This document shows positions 54,847 through 64,000 of a stretch of 64,000 bases of DNA, piece by piece. A program made the position numbers and the translations under genes. This stretch comes from Isoetes taiwanensis (taxonomy: Eukaryota > Streptophyta > Lycopodiopsida > Isoetales > Isoetaceae). Location: positions 14,235,428 through 14,299,427 of the forward strand of contig JAJEKV010000002.1 in the NCBI GenBank assembly GCA_021234155.1, in the 5' to 3' direction. The stretch's first letter is position 1. The number at the start of each line of letters is the position of its first letter. The notes beneath the pieces were generated by a model. The model was not told where the DNA came from and ran no database searches. It was given only the letters and a program-made list of their open reading frames with translations.

Positions 54847-54912
54847 GTGTCCCGCTCGAAGCTACTCCTCGTAGCTTCAGTTCGGTGGGACGGTGGGGGG
54901 GGGGGAGGGATT
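54847..54912. repeat. Nested hairpin followed by a G-run
   Basis: GTCCC...GGGAC pairs around GAAGCTACTCCTCGTAGCTT, itself a perfect 8-bp stem (GAAGCTAC/GTAGCTTC). A run of about 12-13 G follows. It lies between the unusual block and the truncated gypsy LTR and may mark an element end. Confidence 0.5.
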
Positions 54913-55093
54913 TAGGCGTAATGAGTAAAACAACAAGTAATAATGACGTTTAACAGGTTCGGTTGCTCCAGGGCTGAGGTTCGGTTAAGGTTCGTGGGGG
55001 CTTTTTGCCCATACCTGCAGGTTCGGGTACCAACTAAAATCCAAATTTGGGAAGGGCTTACAAGGGCGTTAATAGACTCCACCAAATCTCTAA
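54913..55093. other. Short unassigned stretch before the gypsy LTR
   Basis: This sequence has no counterpart in the right LTR. It replaces the first ~430 bp that the left LTR should have. Confidence 0.5.
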
Positions 55094-57039
55094 TGCATAA
55101 AGTATCACAGACCTAATGATTTCTAGGGAGCTGAGTACTTAAACCATGCCAGAAGTAATTGGAATAGCTCAGATTAGAACCCGAGGAATGGATTAAGATA
55201 AAAGTATGGCAGGAATTAGTTAAGACTGTAAAAGTTTCTTTTGCATGCTGCCGTTTGCATAGCATGAACCTGACGAACTGTAATGATCAGAAATCATGAA
55301 AAGTTATGTGAAATGGATCGATTTGGGCCTTAAGAAGGCCAAAATGGAGAAAGAATGCAAAATTAGGAAGATTGAAGCAAGATTTGGCTGTGGATAAATG
55401 ATTTTTGATGGCCAGGAACCGACCTGAAACCACCTAATTCGCACCGCAGGTAGGACAAAATGATCCAAGAAGCCTTGAGAAGGCAAAAACGGGAAGTTTC
55501 ATGGGCTTCCCATGATGATTTGATGGCCTGAAGGCCAGATCCGGCAGCTGCAGGCCGAGGTCGCGCTCCTGTTAACGCACACCAGGGTTAATAGAAAAAC
55601 AGACAAAAAGTTAACATTTAGTTTTTAGTTAGTAGGCTAAGGTAATAATAAAGTAAGGTTAACAATTAAAGCTAAAGGCTATAGGTTAAATTAATACTTT
55701 TTAAGGGTTAGTTGGAACAAGAAGTTGGGCTCGAAATTTATCTAAGATTGAGGCCTAAGTTAAGGAGGAGTTTATGCTAAGGGATATATGTAATTTACGA
55801 TTACGACATGAGTAGTCTTACAAGTTAACTAGCTATATGTTTAACCTTTGGAATTAGTTAAATTAAGAGAGAAAAAAACACAAGGCACAAGTGTTATGTA
55901 TGGAGGAAGTTGGTAATGGAAGCATAATAATAGTTGAATGCCATAGATTAAACATCATTAAAGCCTTAAATATAGATATTAACCTTGTTGTTAGTGAACC
56001 TTGGAAAGGTGTAGACATTTAGCTTTTATTTAATGGTGATAGCTGCATATTGCATTATTGAGGTTATTATAATTATTGAGCCATGGTTGGGCTTTCTCTT
56101 GCTATATGAAGTGTATTTTATGGAATTACTGGATGTGAGCTTGTTAAGGCATGGGTCATAATGATAGTGAATTGTATGTAATTGTCTATGGTGTAATTCT
56201 TTGATATAGACCTCTGGGGCCGAAGTCTAGGTGTGATGGTCTAGACTCGCGGTTATTGCACAGTGCTATGTAAATGGAATTATTTGAACATCGGGCGTTG
56301 GTACCGCATGGTACAACGTCATGCACAGTTAAATGGTCCTCCAATGCTGGACGCAGCATGGATGGGTGTGTACACACGTGGTTACCCCGCCTCTATGTCA
56401 CTGGCCTGATCAGCCGAGTTGACCTTGCTCAGACCCAGAGGAATATTGGTTGCAATGTTGATGCTATGGTTGCTTGTATATGTGGTTTTTAATGTTGGAA
56501 TCAAGTTGCAATGGCTATGCTTGGTATATTATGCATTGTGGTTATGCTTGTTGGACTAAGTAACCTAGATTGCAGGGGCGAGGCTACGGTAAGGCTAAAT
56601 TAATGTTCTAGGTTAATGCTTGTGGTGGTTGATGCTAGATATGTCCTAGATTCCCCGATCCCCACTTAGTCAGTGTGACTAACCCCATGGTTAATGGTGT
56701 AAGCAGAGGTGCGAGATGCTCCGGAAAGTAGCCAAGCTTCGGAAAGGCGAGAGTAGAAGTGTGTGGATTGCTATTCAATTAACTTGACTATTATTGCTAT
56801 TATTCTTATTATATATGGGCTTGAAGTTAACTTTATTTAAAAACTTTGGGTGTTGTGTGGGGTTTTTGCTGAGCAATGGCAAGTATAGTTTTTGGGACCT
56901 TAGAGCATGTATAAAGATTAAATTCTTTACCTAAGTATGCATGTATCAATTTCCTAAGTTCCAAAAGTTAAGTAGATCCAACAGTAGAGATCGATGGGAT
57001 CTCCAGTTACCAAGAGGTTAACTGGCCAGGCCCGTCACA
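55094..57039 (+). repeat. Gypsy left LTR, 5'-truncated
   Basis: It matches the right LTR from TGCATAAAGTATCACAGACC to CCAGGCCCGTCACA. The first ~430 bp of the LTR (60342-60770 in the right copy) are absent. It is free of the LINE insertion and so preserves the LINE's target sequence GCATATTGCATTATTGAGG near 56043-56062. Confidence 0.92.
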
Positions 57040-57040
57040 G

Positions 57041-57053
57041 TTGGTATCAGAGC
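57041..57053 (+). promoter_or_regulatory. Primer-binding site of the gypsy element
   Basis: TTGGTATCAGAGC lies one base after the LTR end CCCGTCACA. It matches the initiator tRNA-Met type used by plant gypsy elements. Confidence 0.92.
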
Positions 57054-57126
57054 AAGGTTCTGGTTAGTGGATTATGAGATTTTTTATTATTGATGATATT
57101 TGCTATGGTTCCAGATTCTTGTAGAG

Positions 57127-57948
57127 ATGAGTTCCCCAGGAGGATCCCCAAGAGGAGTTGGACAGGCTGGTGGAGCTGGGCCTAGTGGAACCCCTGATGT
57201 AGTCGATATCTTGCAGGCTATCCAGCAAGTGTTGCAGCAGAGTGCATCGCAACAAAAGACAGCCGCTGACAAGGCAGTGGACAAGGTGCTGAAGGACACT
57301 AAGAGGGAAGTATTTACGGGAGAAAATGTTACAGGGGATGATGCGGACTCGTGGCTTCGTGGGGTTGAGTTTTACTTTAAACTCATTAATGCTGAAGATT
57401 CTGTTAAAGCTATATTGGCTCAAGCAATGTTAGGTGGATTTGCTAGAGTATGGTGGGAGAGTTATTTGCGGGACATAAATAAGGTTGCAGGGCAGGCAAC
57501 TTGGCAAGAGTTTAAGACCGCTTTTGAAGGACACTGTATGCCTCCTGGATACAAAGTAGACAAGATGAATGAGTTCTTGGACCTGACACCGAAAGGGACG
57601 GTGACCGAATATAACGAGAAGTTCAGAAGGTTGCAGTATCATTGTACTTTTGAGGATAAGGAGAAGCTTTGTGCTCGATTTGTGAAGGTTTTGCAGGTTG
57701 ATATTAAAAGCACAATGTCAGGTGTGTCCTATAAGGATTTGGAGGAGGTATTTAGAAATGCTAAGAATCGCGAATCTGACCTAGCTGAGAAGGCAACCTT
57801 GGAGAATGCTAAGAAGAGACAAGTTCCTTCTACATGGCAAACTGGTGGATCTACGAGCAGAGGTAGATTCTCTAGTCGGGGTGGCATGACTGCGCAGGCT
57901 GTTAGTATTCAGGAGGGCAGTCAAAATCGAGGATCTCGGCCTATGTGA
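57127..57948 (+). CDS. Gypsy Gag capsid
   Basis: From MSSPGGSPRG at 57127 the frame runs 273 residues. It has a Gly/Pro-rich start, then FTGENVTGDDADSWLRGVEF, ARVWWESYL, WQEFKTAFEGHCMPPGY and EFLDLTPKGTVTEYNEKFRR, the retrotransposon-gag (PF03732-type) signature with W-x-x-F---F---Y-P. It stops at 57946 just before the zinc knuckle, which is in another frame. Confidence 0.92.
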   Translation: MSSPGGSPRGVGQAGGAGPSGTPDVVDILQAIQQVLQQSASQQKTAADKAVDKVLKDTKREVFTGENVTGDDADSWLRGVEFYFKLINAEDSVKAILAQAMLGGFARVWWESYLRDINKVAGQATWQEFKTAFEGHCMPPGYKVDKMNEFLDLTPKGTVTEYNEKFRRLQYHCTFEDKEKLCARFVKVLQVDIKSTMSGVSYKDLEEVFRNAKNRESDLAEKATLENAKKRQVPSTWQTGGSTSRGRFSSRGGMTAQAVSIQEGSQNRGSRPM

Positions 57949-57954
57949 ATGATG

Positions 57955-59006
57955 AAACTAGGGAAAAGTGTATCAATGAGAATCGATGCTTTAGGTGCAG
58001 AGAAGTTGGTCATTATGGACGAGATTGTCCGAGAAGGTGGATGGATAGTACTGCCTCGTCTGCATGTTCTCAATGTGGAGGGCAAACAAACCAGTGGTCC
58101 AGGTCGAATTCTAGTGATACTTATGGACGGGGCCAAGGCAGAGGAAACGGAGGCCGAGGTAACCGTGGTGTTCGTGGAGGTTATTGGGACAATAACAACG
58201 GTGGCAGAGGACAGGCTAGGGGAGATAACATGATTATAGCACAAGCTAACCCTGCAGTTGAAGTTAGGGCTGCTCGAATCACGGACCATGCCGTGGAAAG
58301 AATGTGCATGTATGCTGCAGTGGACCAGGGCCGTGTAGATAACCAAGCTGTGGTCATCAGAGTTCCAGGTATTATTCATGGAGTTCCTGTTCTCTTTCTT
58401 ATTGATTGTGGTAGTACACATTGTTTTATTTCCCCAAAGCTGGCAAAGAAACTAGATTTGAATATGATTAGCCGGGACCCTAGCTATGTGGAGTTGGCTG
58501 ATGGTAAAATTAAGACTTCTTATGCTAAGGTAGACAATCTTGAATTCCAAGTAGGAGATCTTGAGTCCCACACTAGTTTTGAAGTATTGAGCCTAGGAAA
58601 GTATGATGCTATTCTAGGAATGTCATGGTTGAGGCCATATAAAGCTTGCATTGATTGCAGAGAGCAAATAGTTACATGCCAAAGTCCTAATGGAGATAAG
58701 TATGTGCTGGAAGGATTGCCTTCATCATTAGTGGTTACACCTTTGTCCCGAAAAAGTTTTAAGAAGCGGATTAAGAAGGGTTGCATAAGAATGGGATGTG
58801 CATTGTTGTTAGATTCATGTTTGGGTACCGCAGAGTTACAAGAACAACCTATTGCTCCTGAGATCCAGAAAGTATTGGATGAGTTCTCTGATGTGTTTCC
58901 TAAAGAATTAACAGAATTGCCTCAACATAGAATGGTAGATCATGAGATAGAACTTGTTCCTGGGCTGAACCCACATCAAGGCTACCATATAGATTTCATG
59001 CATTAG
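57955..59006 (+). pseudogene. Gypsy zinc knuckle and aspartic protease
   Basis: A frame shifted relative to gag reads CFRCREVGHYGRDC (CX2CX4HX4C) and then a Gly/Arg/Asn-rich linker. HGVPVLFLIDCGSTHCFISP follows, where DCGST replaces the common DSGAT. KYDAILGMSWL and VLDEFSDVFPKELTELPQHR are the usual link to reverse transcriptase. The frame ends in a stop at 59006, one codon before the reverse transcriptase frame. Confidence 0.9.
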
Positions 59007-59008
59007 AG

Positions 59009-59232
59009 ATGGCCGAATTGAAGAAACAGTTAGCGGAATTATTGGAACAAGGGTTTATACAGCCGAGTGTTTCTCCATTTGGTGCACCAGTTTTGTTTGT
59101 AAAAAAGAAAGATGGGACATTAAGGTTGTGTATTGATTACTGCATGCTTAACCAGATTACAGTGAAGAATAGATATGCATTGCCTAGGGTTGATGAGTTA
59201 TTTGACCAGTTGGGAATTTCTTTTGGCCTGGA
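59009..59232 (+). pseudogene. Gypsy reverse transcriptase stub
   Basis: It reads [60 protein letters not shown] and DELFDQLG, then jumps straight to an integrase zinc region. The catalytic YxDD, thumb and RNase H are deleted. IDYCMLN has C where R (DYR-LN) is usual. Confidence 0.92.
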
Positions 59233-60179
59233 CAGAAGAAGATGGTTAAGGAGTACGTGACTAGGTGTTTATCTTGTCAGAAGGTAAAAGCATCAAGGTT
59301 TAGGGAACCTGGAGAATTACAACCTTTAGTAATTCCATCTTCTAAGTGGGAGAGTATTTCCATGGACTTCATTGTTGAGCTTCCCCGGACACGTTCAGGT
59401 TATGATGCATATTTGTTAAGGAGATTTTTAGGTTGCATGGGATGCCGGCCACTATTTCATCAGATCGGGATACAAAGTTTATGAGCCAATTTTGGCAAGG
59501 GTTATTTCAAAATATTGGCACTAAGTTATATGCCAGTACATCTTATCGTCCTCAAGCAGATGGCCAAGTGGAGCGAGTTAATCAAGTCTTGGAGGATATG
59601 CTCAGAATGTATGTGCCTAGTCAACTGAAGGTATGGGATTCCTATTTGTATTTGGCTGAGTTTGCATACAACAACACTTATCAAGATTCCATCAAAATGA
59701 GTCCTTTTGAGGCAATGTACGGTAAGGAGTGTCATTGTCCTCTTAATTGGAGAGATCCTCAACGCAATGTTGAAGCAGCTAATGAGGTAGCGGAGGACAT
59801 GGATGCTCAGCTAAGGAGACTTCGACAGAATTTGGCTATGGCACAAAATAGACAGAAACAGTATGCAGACAAGAGACGTAGGCCACTTGAATTCCAAAAG
59901 GGTGATTATGTGTTCTTGAGGATTAATCCCATGCAGAGCTCACTGGCATTTAAAAGTGCAGGTAAATGGGCCCCTAGGTATGCGGGTCTGTATGAGATTT
60001 TGGAACATATTGGAAAGGTGGCTTACAGGTTGGAGTTACCCTCGCACTTGAAAGTACATAACGTTTTCCATGTGAGTAACTTGAGGAAGTATATTTTTGA
60101 TCCTTCCCATATGCTGGGGGACGATGATTTAGTAAGCAGGGAGAACTTTTTGTACCCCCAACCAGAACGTATTCTGTGA
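59233..60179 (+). pseudogene. Gypsy integrase, internally deleted
   Basis: The zinc-binding half reads [20 protein letters not shown] and WESISMDFIVELPRTRSGYD, with the first catalytic D in SMDF. A deletion and frame change near 59415 remove the segment up to HGMPATISSDRDTKFMSQFW (second D). Then come LYASTSYRPQADGQVERVNQ (catalytic E), AEFAYNNTYQDSIKMSPFEA and FHVSNLRKYIFDPSH. A TGA ends it at 60178-60180. Confidence 0.92.
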
Positions 60180-60180
60180 G

Positions 60181-60311
60181 AGGAAACCCGTCGCTTAAGG
60201 AGGCGAACAATACGGAGATTTTTGCTTCAATGGGCGGGTTGTCCTGAGGAAGATGCCACATGGGAAGATGCCAATTGGATTCTTCGTGAGTTTCCGGAGA
60301 TGCGCCCATGA
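60181..60311 (+). pseudogene. Chromodomain-like integrase tail after an in-frame stop
   Basis: The same frame continues past TGA with RRLRRRTIRRFLLQWAGCPE then EDATWEDANWILREFPEM. This matches the chromodomain/PTK-tail pattern (VKW-G---EEATWE----L---FPE) of chromoviruses. Confidence 0.8.
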
Positions 60312-60330
60312 GGACATGGGTTGAATTTTT

Positions 60331-60341
60331 GGAGGAGAGAC
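60331..60341 (+). promoter_or_regulatory. Polypurine tract of the gypsy element
   Basis: GGAGGAGAGAC abuts the right LTR start TGTAACGGACC. Confidence 0.75.
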
Positions 60342-63300
60342 TGTAACGGACCTAGGATTTTGAGGTACATTGTGGAATTATTTTATTAAAGGATGCAAAG
60401 GAATAATAATTAAAATATCACGCATGCAGAGTTAATACGTCGTATATGTAGATATTATACGGACAGAATGCTGGTGGTTAAAAATAAATATAAGTACAGT
60501 GAGAAGCATTGGGAAGGAGATAGATTGCAGAGGGATTGGTGAAGGAGCGAGTTGCGTGCAGAGCTCTGGGAGCGTGTTGGAGTGCAGAAGAAGTAAGCGG
60601 GATTCCAGGTGGGGATCAAGCCTTACACCTGGGGTTTTCTAGCATAGCAAAACTATAAGCATGAATTTAGAGTTAAATTATAAGTGCGTCAACATGAATA
60701 AGCTTGCATGATTGTATATGAAAACATTTTATGATTGTATACTGAAAGCTTGTATAAAGTATTGAAAGCTTGCATAAAGTATCACAGACCTAATGATTTC
60801 TAGGGAGCTGAGTACTTAAACCATGCCAGAAGTAATTGGAATAGCTCAGATTAGAACCCGAGGAATGGATTAAGATAAAAGTATGGCAGGAATTAGTTAA
60901 GGCTGTAAAAGTTTCTTTTGCATGCTGCCGTTTGCATAGCATGAACCTGACGAACTGTAATGATCAGAAATCATGAAAAGTTATGTGAAATGGATCGATT
61001 TGGATCTTAAGAAGGCCGAAATGGAGAAAGAATGCAAAATTAGGAAGATTGAAGCAAGATTTGGCTGTGGATAAATGATTTTTGATGGCCAGGAACCGAC
61101 CTGAAACCACCCGATTCGCACCGCAGGTAGGCCGAAATGATCCAAGAAGCCTTGAGAAGGAAAAAACGGGAAGTTTCATGGGCTTCCCATGATGATTTGA
61201 TGGCCTGAAGGCCAGATCCGGCAGCTGCAGGCCGAGGTCGCGCTCCTGTTAACGCACGCCAGGGTTAATAGAAAAACAGACAAAAAGTTAATATTCAGTT
61301 TTTAGTTAATAGGCTAAGGTAATAATAAAGTAAGGTTAACAATTAAAGCTAAAGCTATAGGTTAAATTAATACTTTTTAAGGGTTAGTTGGAACAAGAAG
61401 TTGGGCTCGAAATTTATCTAAGATTGAGGCCTAAGTTAAGGAGGAGTTTATGCTAAGGGATATATGTAATTTACGATTACGACATGAGTAGTCTTACAAG
61501 TTAGCTAGCTATATGTTTAACCTTTGGAATTAGTTAAATTAAGAGAGAAAAAAACACAAGGCACAAGTATTATGTATGGAGGAAGTTGGTAATGGAAGCA
61601 TAATAATAGTTGAATGCTATAGATTAAACATCATTAAAGCCTTAAATACAGATATTAACCTTGTTGTTAGTGAACCTTGGAAAGGTGTAGACATTTAGCT
61701 TTTATTTAATGGTGATAGCTGCATCACTGCGGGTTGGAAAGCACTATATGCCATGCAGAACAACAGCCACAAGGCAGAGTTGTATGCCTGGGGTCACCAG
61801 TCACATTTGTTTCGGGCCTTGGTTGAGCCGGCCCTTTTGTATGGGGCAGAAGTTTGGGGTCCAAAGATATCCCTCAACACCGAATGACCTCGAAAGCAGG
61901 TGTATAAGGCCTTCTTGGCACGGGCCCCGGGGTGAAGTCCACGCCTCCACTGCATCCTACTCCGTGAGACAGATTTCTACCCTTCAACGGGCGCATTGGA
62001 ACGCCATATCGCTTTACTTCCAAAAGGTGGTCGCTATGGCTGATACACGCTTTGCCCCCGCCTTTGCTTTGGCCACGGCAATGGGTCCCCAACGCTGAAA
62101 TCCTGCTGGAAAGACAAGCGTGCTCGGTGGTTCTCACGCAGGGTGTGCAAACAAAACAGATGTGTCCAGTCGGGACAAAGAAAGATCGCGAGGCACTTAA
62201 ACTATACCTTGATGCTACTTTCCTTCAGTGAGGGTCGTGGGATGCAGAGGCTCGACACATGTTAAGTCGGGCACACTATCGCCAGCAAGTCAATCCTAGG
62301 CTCACAAGAGGCCCACACCAAAGCATTTGTACACCCAGCCTACCCATGAAGAAACGCAGCTTATAGCTTCCATTCAAGACGGGGCACATCGCCCCGCATT
62401 GAAACAGGCGTTGGGCTCGTGAAGCACGGAGCAAAGGCTTTGCTGTTGCCACCGGTATGCCATTGAGGATGAATGTCATGCCCTCCGCACTGCCCAAAGA
62501 TTTGCCCATATCCGAGAGCCATATGTTCGACATTAGTGCCCGGCCACCGTTGCATCGGGCTATTGGCTACACGGCGTCGGGGGTTTGTTGGGGTCATACC
62601 TCCGTGAGGTTATGGATGCACGGACTTCGCTTTGTGTCCTACGGACGGTATTGAACCGCCTCTATGCAATTGTATTAAGTGTGCCGGCCCAAGCTTATTA
62701 CCGCTAAGGTTTTTCCTCGAAACCCTTCGGGGGCCGGGGTTTTTAATCCTCCGTGAATATGCTTGCTGCTCTCTTTTTTTTGTTTGGGTCCCATAGGCCA
62801 ATTGGTCTCCGTGGACGCTAAAAACCTATTCTATTCTATTCTATTATTGAGGTTATTATAATTATTGAGTCATGGTTGGGCTTTCTCTTGCTATATGAAG
62901 TGTATTTTATGGAATTACTGGATGTGAGCTTGTTAAGGCATGGGTCATAATGATAGTGAATTGTATGTAATTGTCTATGGTGTAATTCTTTGATATAGAC
63001 CTCTGGGGCCGGAGTCTAGGTGCGATGGTCTAGACTCGCGGTTATTGCACAGTGCTATGTAAATGGAATTATTTGAACATCGGGCGTTGGTACCGTATGG
63101 TACAACGTCATGCACAGTTAAGTGGTCCTCCAATGCTGGACGCAGCGTGGATGGGTGTGTACACACGTGGTTACCCCGCCTCTATGTCACTGGCCTAATC
63201 AGCCGAGTTGACCTTGCTCAGACCCAGAGGAATATTGGTTGCAATGTTGATGCTATGGTTGCTTGGCTATTGTATATGTGGTTTTTAATGTTGGAATCAA

Positions 63301-63835
63301 GTTGCAATGGTTATGCTTGGTATAATTATGCATTGTGGTTATGCTTGTTGGACTAAGTAACCTAGATTGCAGGGGCGAGGCTACGGTAAGGCTAAGTTAA
63401 TGTTCTAGGTTAATGCTTGTGGTGGTTGATGCTAGATATGTCCTAGATTCCCCGATCCCCACTTAGTCAGTGTGACTAACCCCGTGGTTAATGGTGTAAG
63501 CAGAGGTGCGAGATGCTCCGGAAAGTAGCCAAGCTTCGGAAAGGCGAGAGTAGAAGTGTGTGGATTGCTATTCAATTAACTTGACTATATTGCTATTATT
63601 CTTATTATATATGGGCTTGAAGTTAACTTTATTTAAAAACTTTGGGTGTTGTGTGGGGTTTTTGCTGAGCAATGGCAAGTATAGTTTTTGGGACCTTAGA
63701 GCATGTATAAAGATTAAATTCTTTACCTAAGTATGCATGTATCAATTTCCTAAGTTCCAAAGGTTAAGTAGATCCAACAGTAGAGATCGATGGGATCTCC
63801 AGTTACCGAGAGGTTAATTGGCCAGGCCCGTCACA
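60342..63835 (+). repeat. Gypsy right LTR, interrupted by a LINE
   Basis: It runs from TGTAACGGACC to CCCGTCACA. Without the 1.1-kb LINE insert it is about 2.37 kb. It is the only copy that retains the 5' part of this LTR. Confidence 0.92.
61725..62842 (+). mobile_element. 5'-truncated LINE copy inside the gypsy LTR
   Basis: From GGGTTGGAAAGCACTATATG onward it matches the LINE at 33004-34102, including the 3' hairpin and the ATTCT tail. It keeps the segment encoding EPALLYGAEVWGP, which the longer copy lacks. Insertion split GCAT from ATTATTGAGG, and the intact LTR shows that about 5-8 bp of target were lost, not duplicated. Confidence 0.93.
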
Positions 63836-64000
63836 TATCCTCTCCATCATTAGTATTCCAATAAAGTTTAGCTTTAGAAGATCTGTCATTGTTGGCCAGC
63901 AAATTGTAAATAGAAGAGACTTTGTAATTTTCTTTACCTTTACAGATCCAATCTATATGACAAGAGGTAGGACTAATGTTAAAATCCAACAATCTAGCTT
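63836..64000. other. Right flank of the gypsy element
   Basis: This is 165 bp beyond the LTR end. No recognisable coding or repeat structure is visible. Confidence 0.5.

Larger units (their letters stand above)
55094..63835 (+). mobile_element. Ty3/gypsy chromovirus-type retrotransposon, degraded
   Basis: The order is a left LTR (5'-truncated), primer-binding site, gag, zinc knuckle, aspartic protease, a reverse transcriptase stub, integrase, a chromodomain-like tail, polypurine tract and right LTR. Deletions removed most of reverse transcriptase, RNase H and part of the integrase core. A LINE copy interrupts the right LTR. Because the left end is missing, no target duplication can be checked. 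TATCC follows the right end. Confidence 0.93.

Noticed and set aside
55440-55452. Additional palindrome half-site (TTCGCACCGCAGG)
   Set aside because: It is part of the gypsy LTR (also at about 61115), has no second arm and no 57-bp neighbour.

Overview
This is nuclear DNA of a land plant. The evidence is: spliced GT-AG genes for a presequence protease, a HAL3-type phosphopantothenoylcysteine decarboxylase and a plastid-type membrane protein; a decayed tonoplast sugar transporter; a PPR fragment; a fragment of plastid 16S rRNA; and Ty1/copia and Ty3/gypsy elements primed by initiator-tRNA-Met-type sites. Introns are short to moderate. I cannot fix the lineage. Several sequences look unlike familiar flowering-plant repeats (a LINE with an ATTCT tail, an unusual transposase), so a non-flowering plant is possible but unproven.

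Layout. 1-5.35 kb: 13 exons of a presequence protease gene on the minus strand, cut by the window edge. 5.35-12.5 kb: intergenic DNA with gene debris (PPR, acyltransferase), short tandem duplications, a plastid rrn16 insertion and a broken LTR. 12.8-19.7 kb: a tonoplast monosaccharide transporter pseudogene split by a complete 5.5-kb copia element with a 5-bp target duplication. 22.6-23.3 kb: an intact HAL3-like gene. 30.4-34.1 kb: a dead LINE. 37.9-39.7 kb: an intact six-exon gene for a plastid membrane protein. 42.4-44.5 kb: a tandem duplication, one copy of which carries a solo LTR.

The most unusual stretch is about 45-54.3 kb. It holds at least seven unfamiliar coding units: a two-part gene A, minus-strand paralogs B1/B2, plus-strand paralogs C1/C2, gene D and a frame-broken transposase E. 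Gene D joins a DUF8039-like domain to a C-terminal histone fold that resembles the centromeric histone CENH3. Four small arrays of a 24-bp palindrome (core CGCACCGTGGCCACGGTGCG) lie in the 3' flanks of these genes. Within each array the palindromes start exactly 57 bp apart, usually with dissimilar DNA between them. I read the block as an old, multi-gene DNA transposon or virus-like element, partly decayed. Its termini were not found.

55.1-63.8 kb is a degraded Ty3/gypsy chromovirus with a 5'-truncated left LTR, deletions in reverse transcriptase and integrase, and a right LTR interrupted by a second, 5'-truncated copy of the 30-34 kb LINE family. The intact host genes do not form a pathway together. 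Apart from them the window is nested mobile-element DNA.
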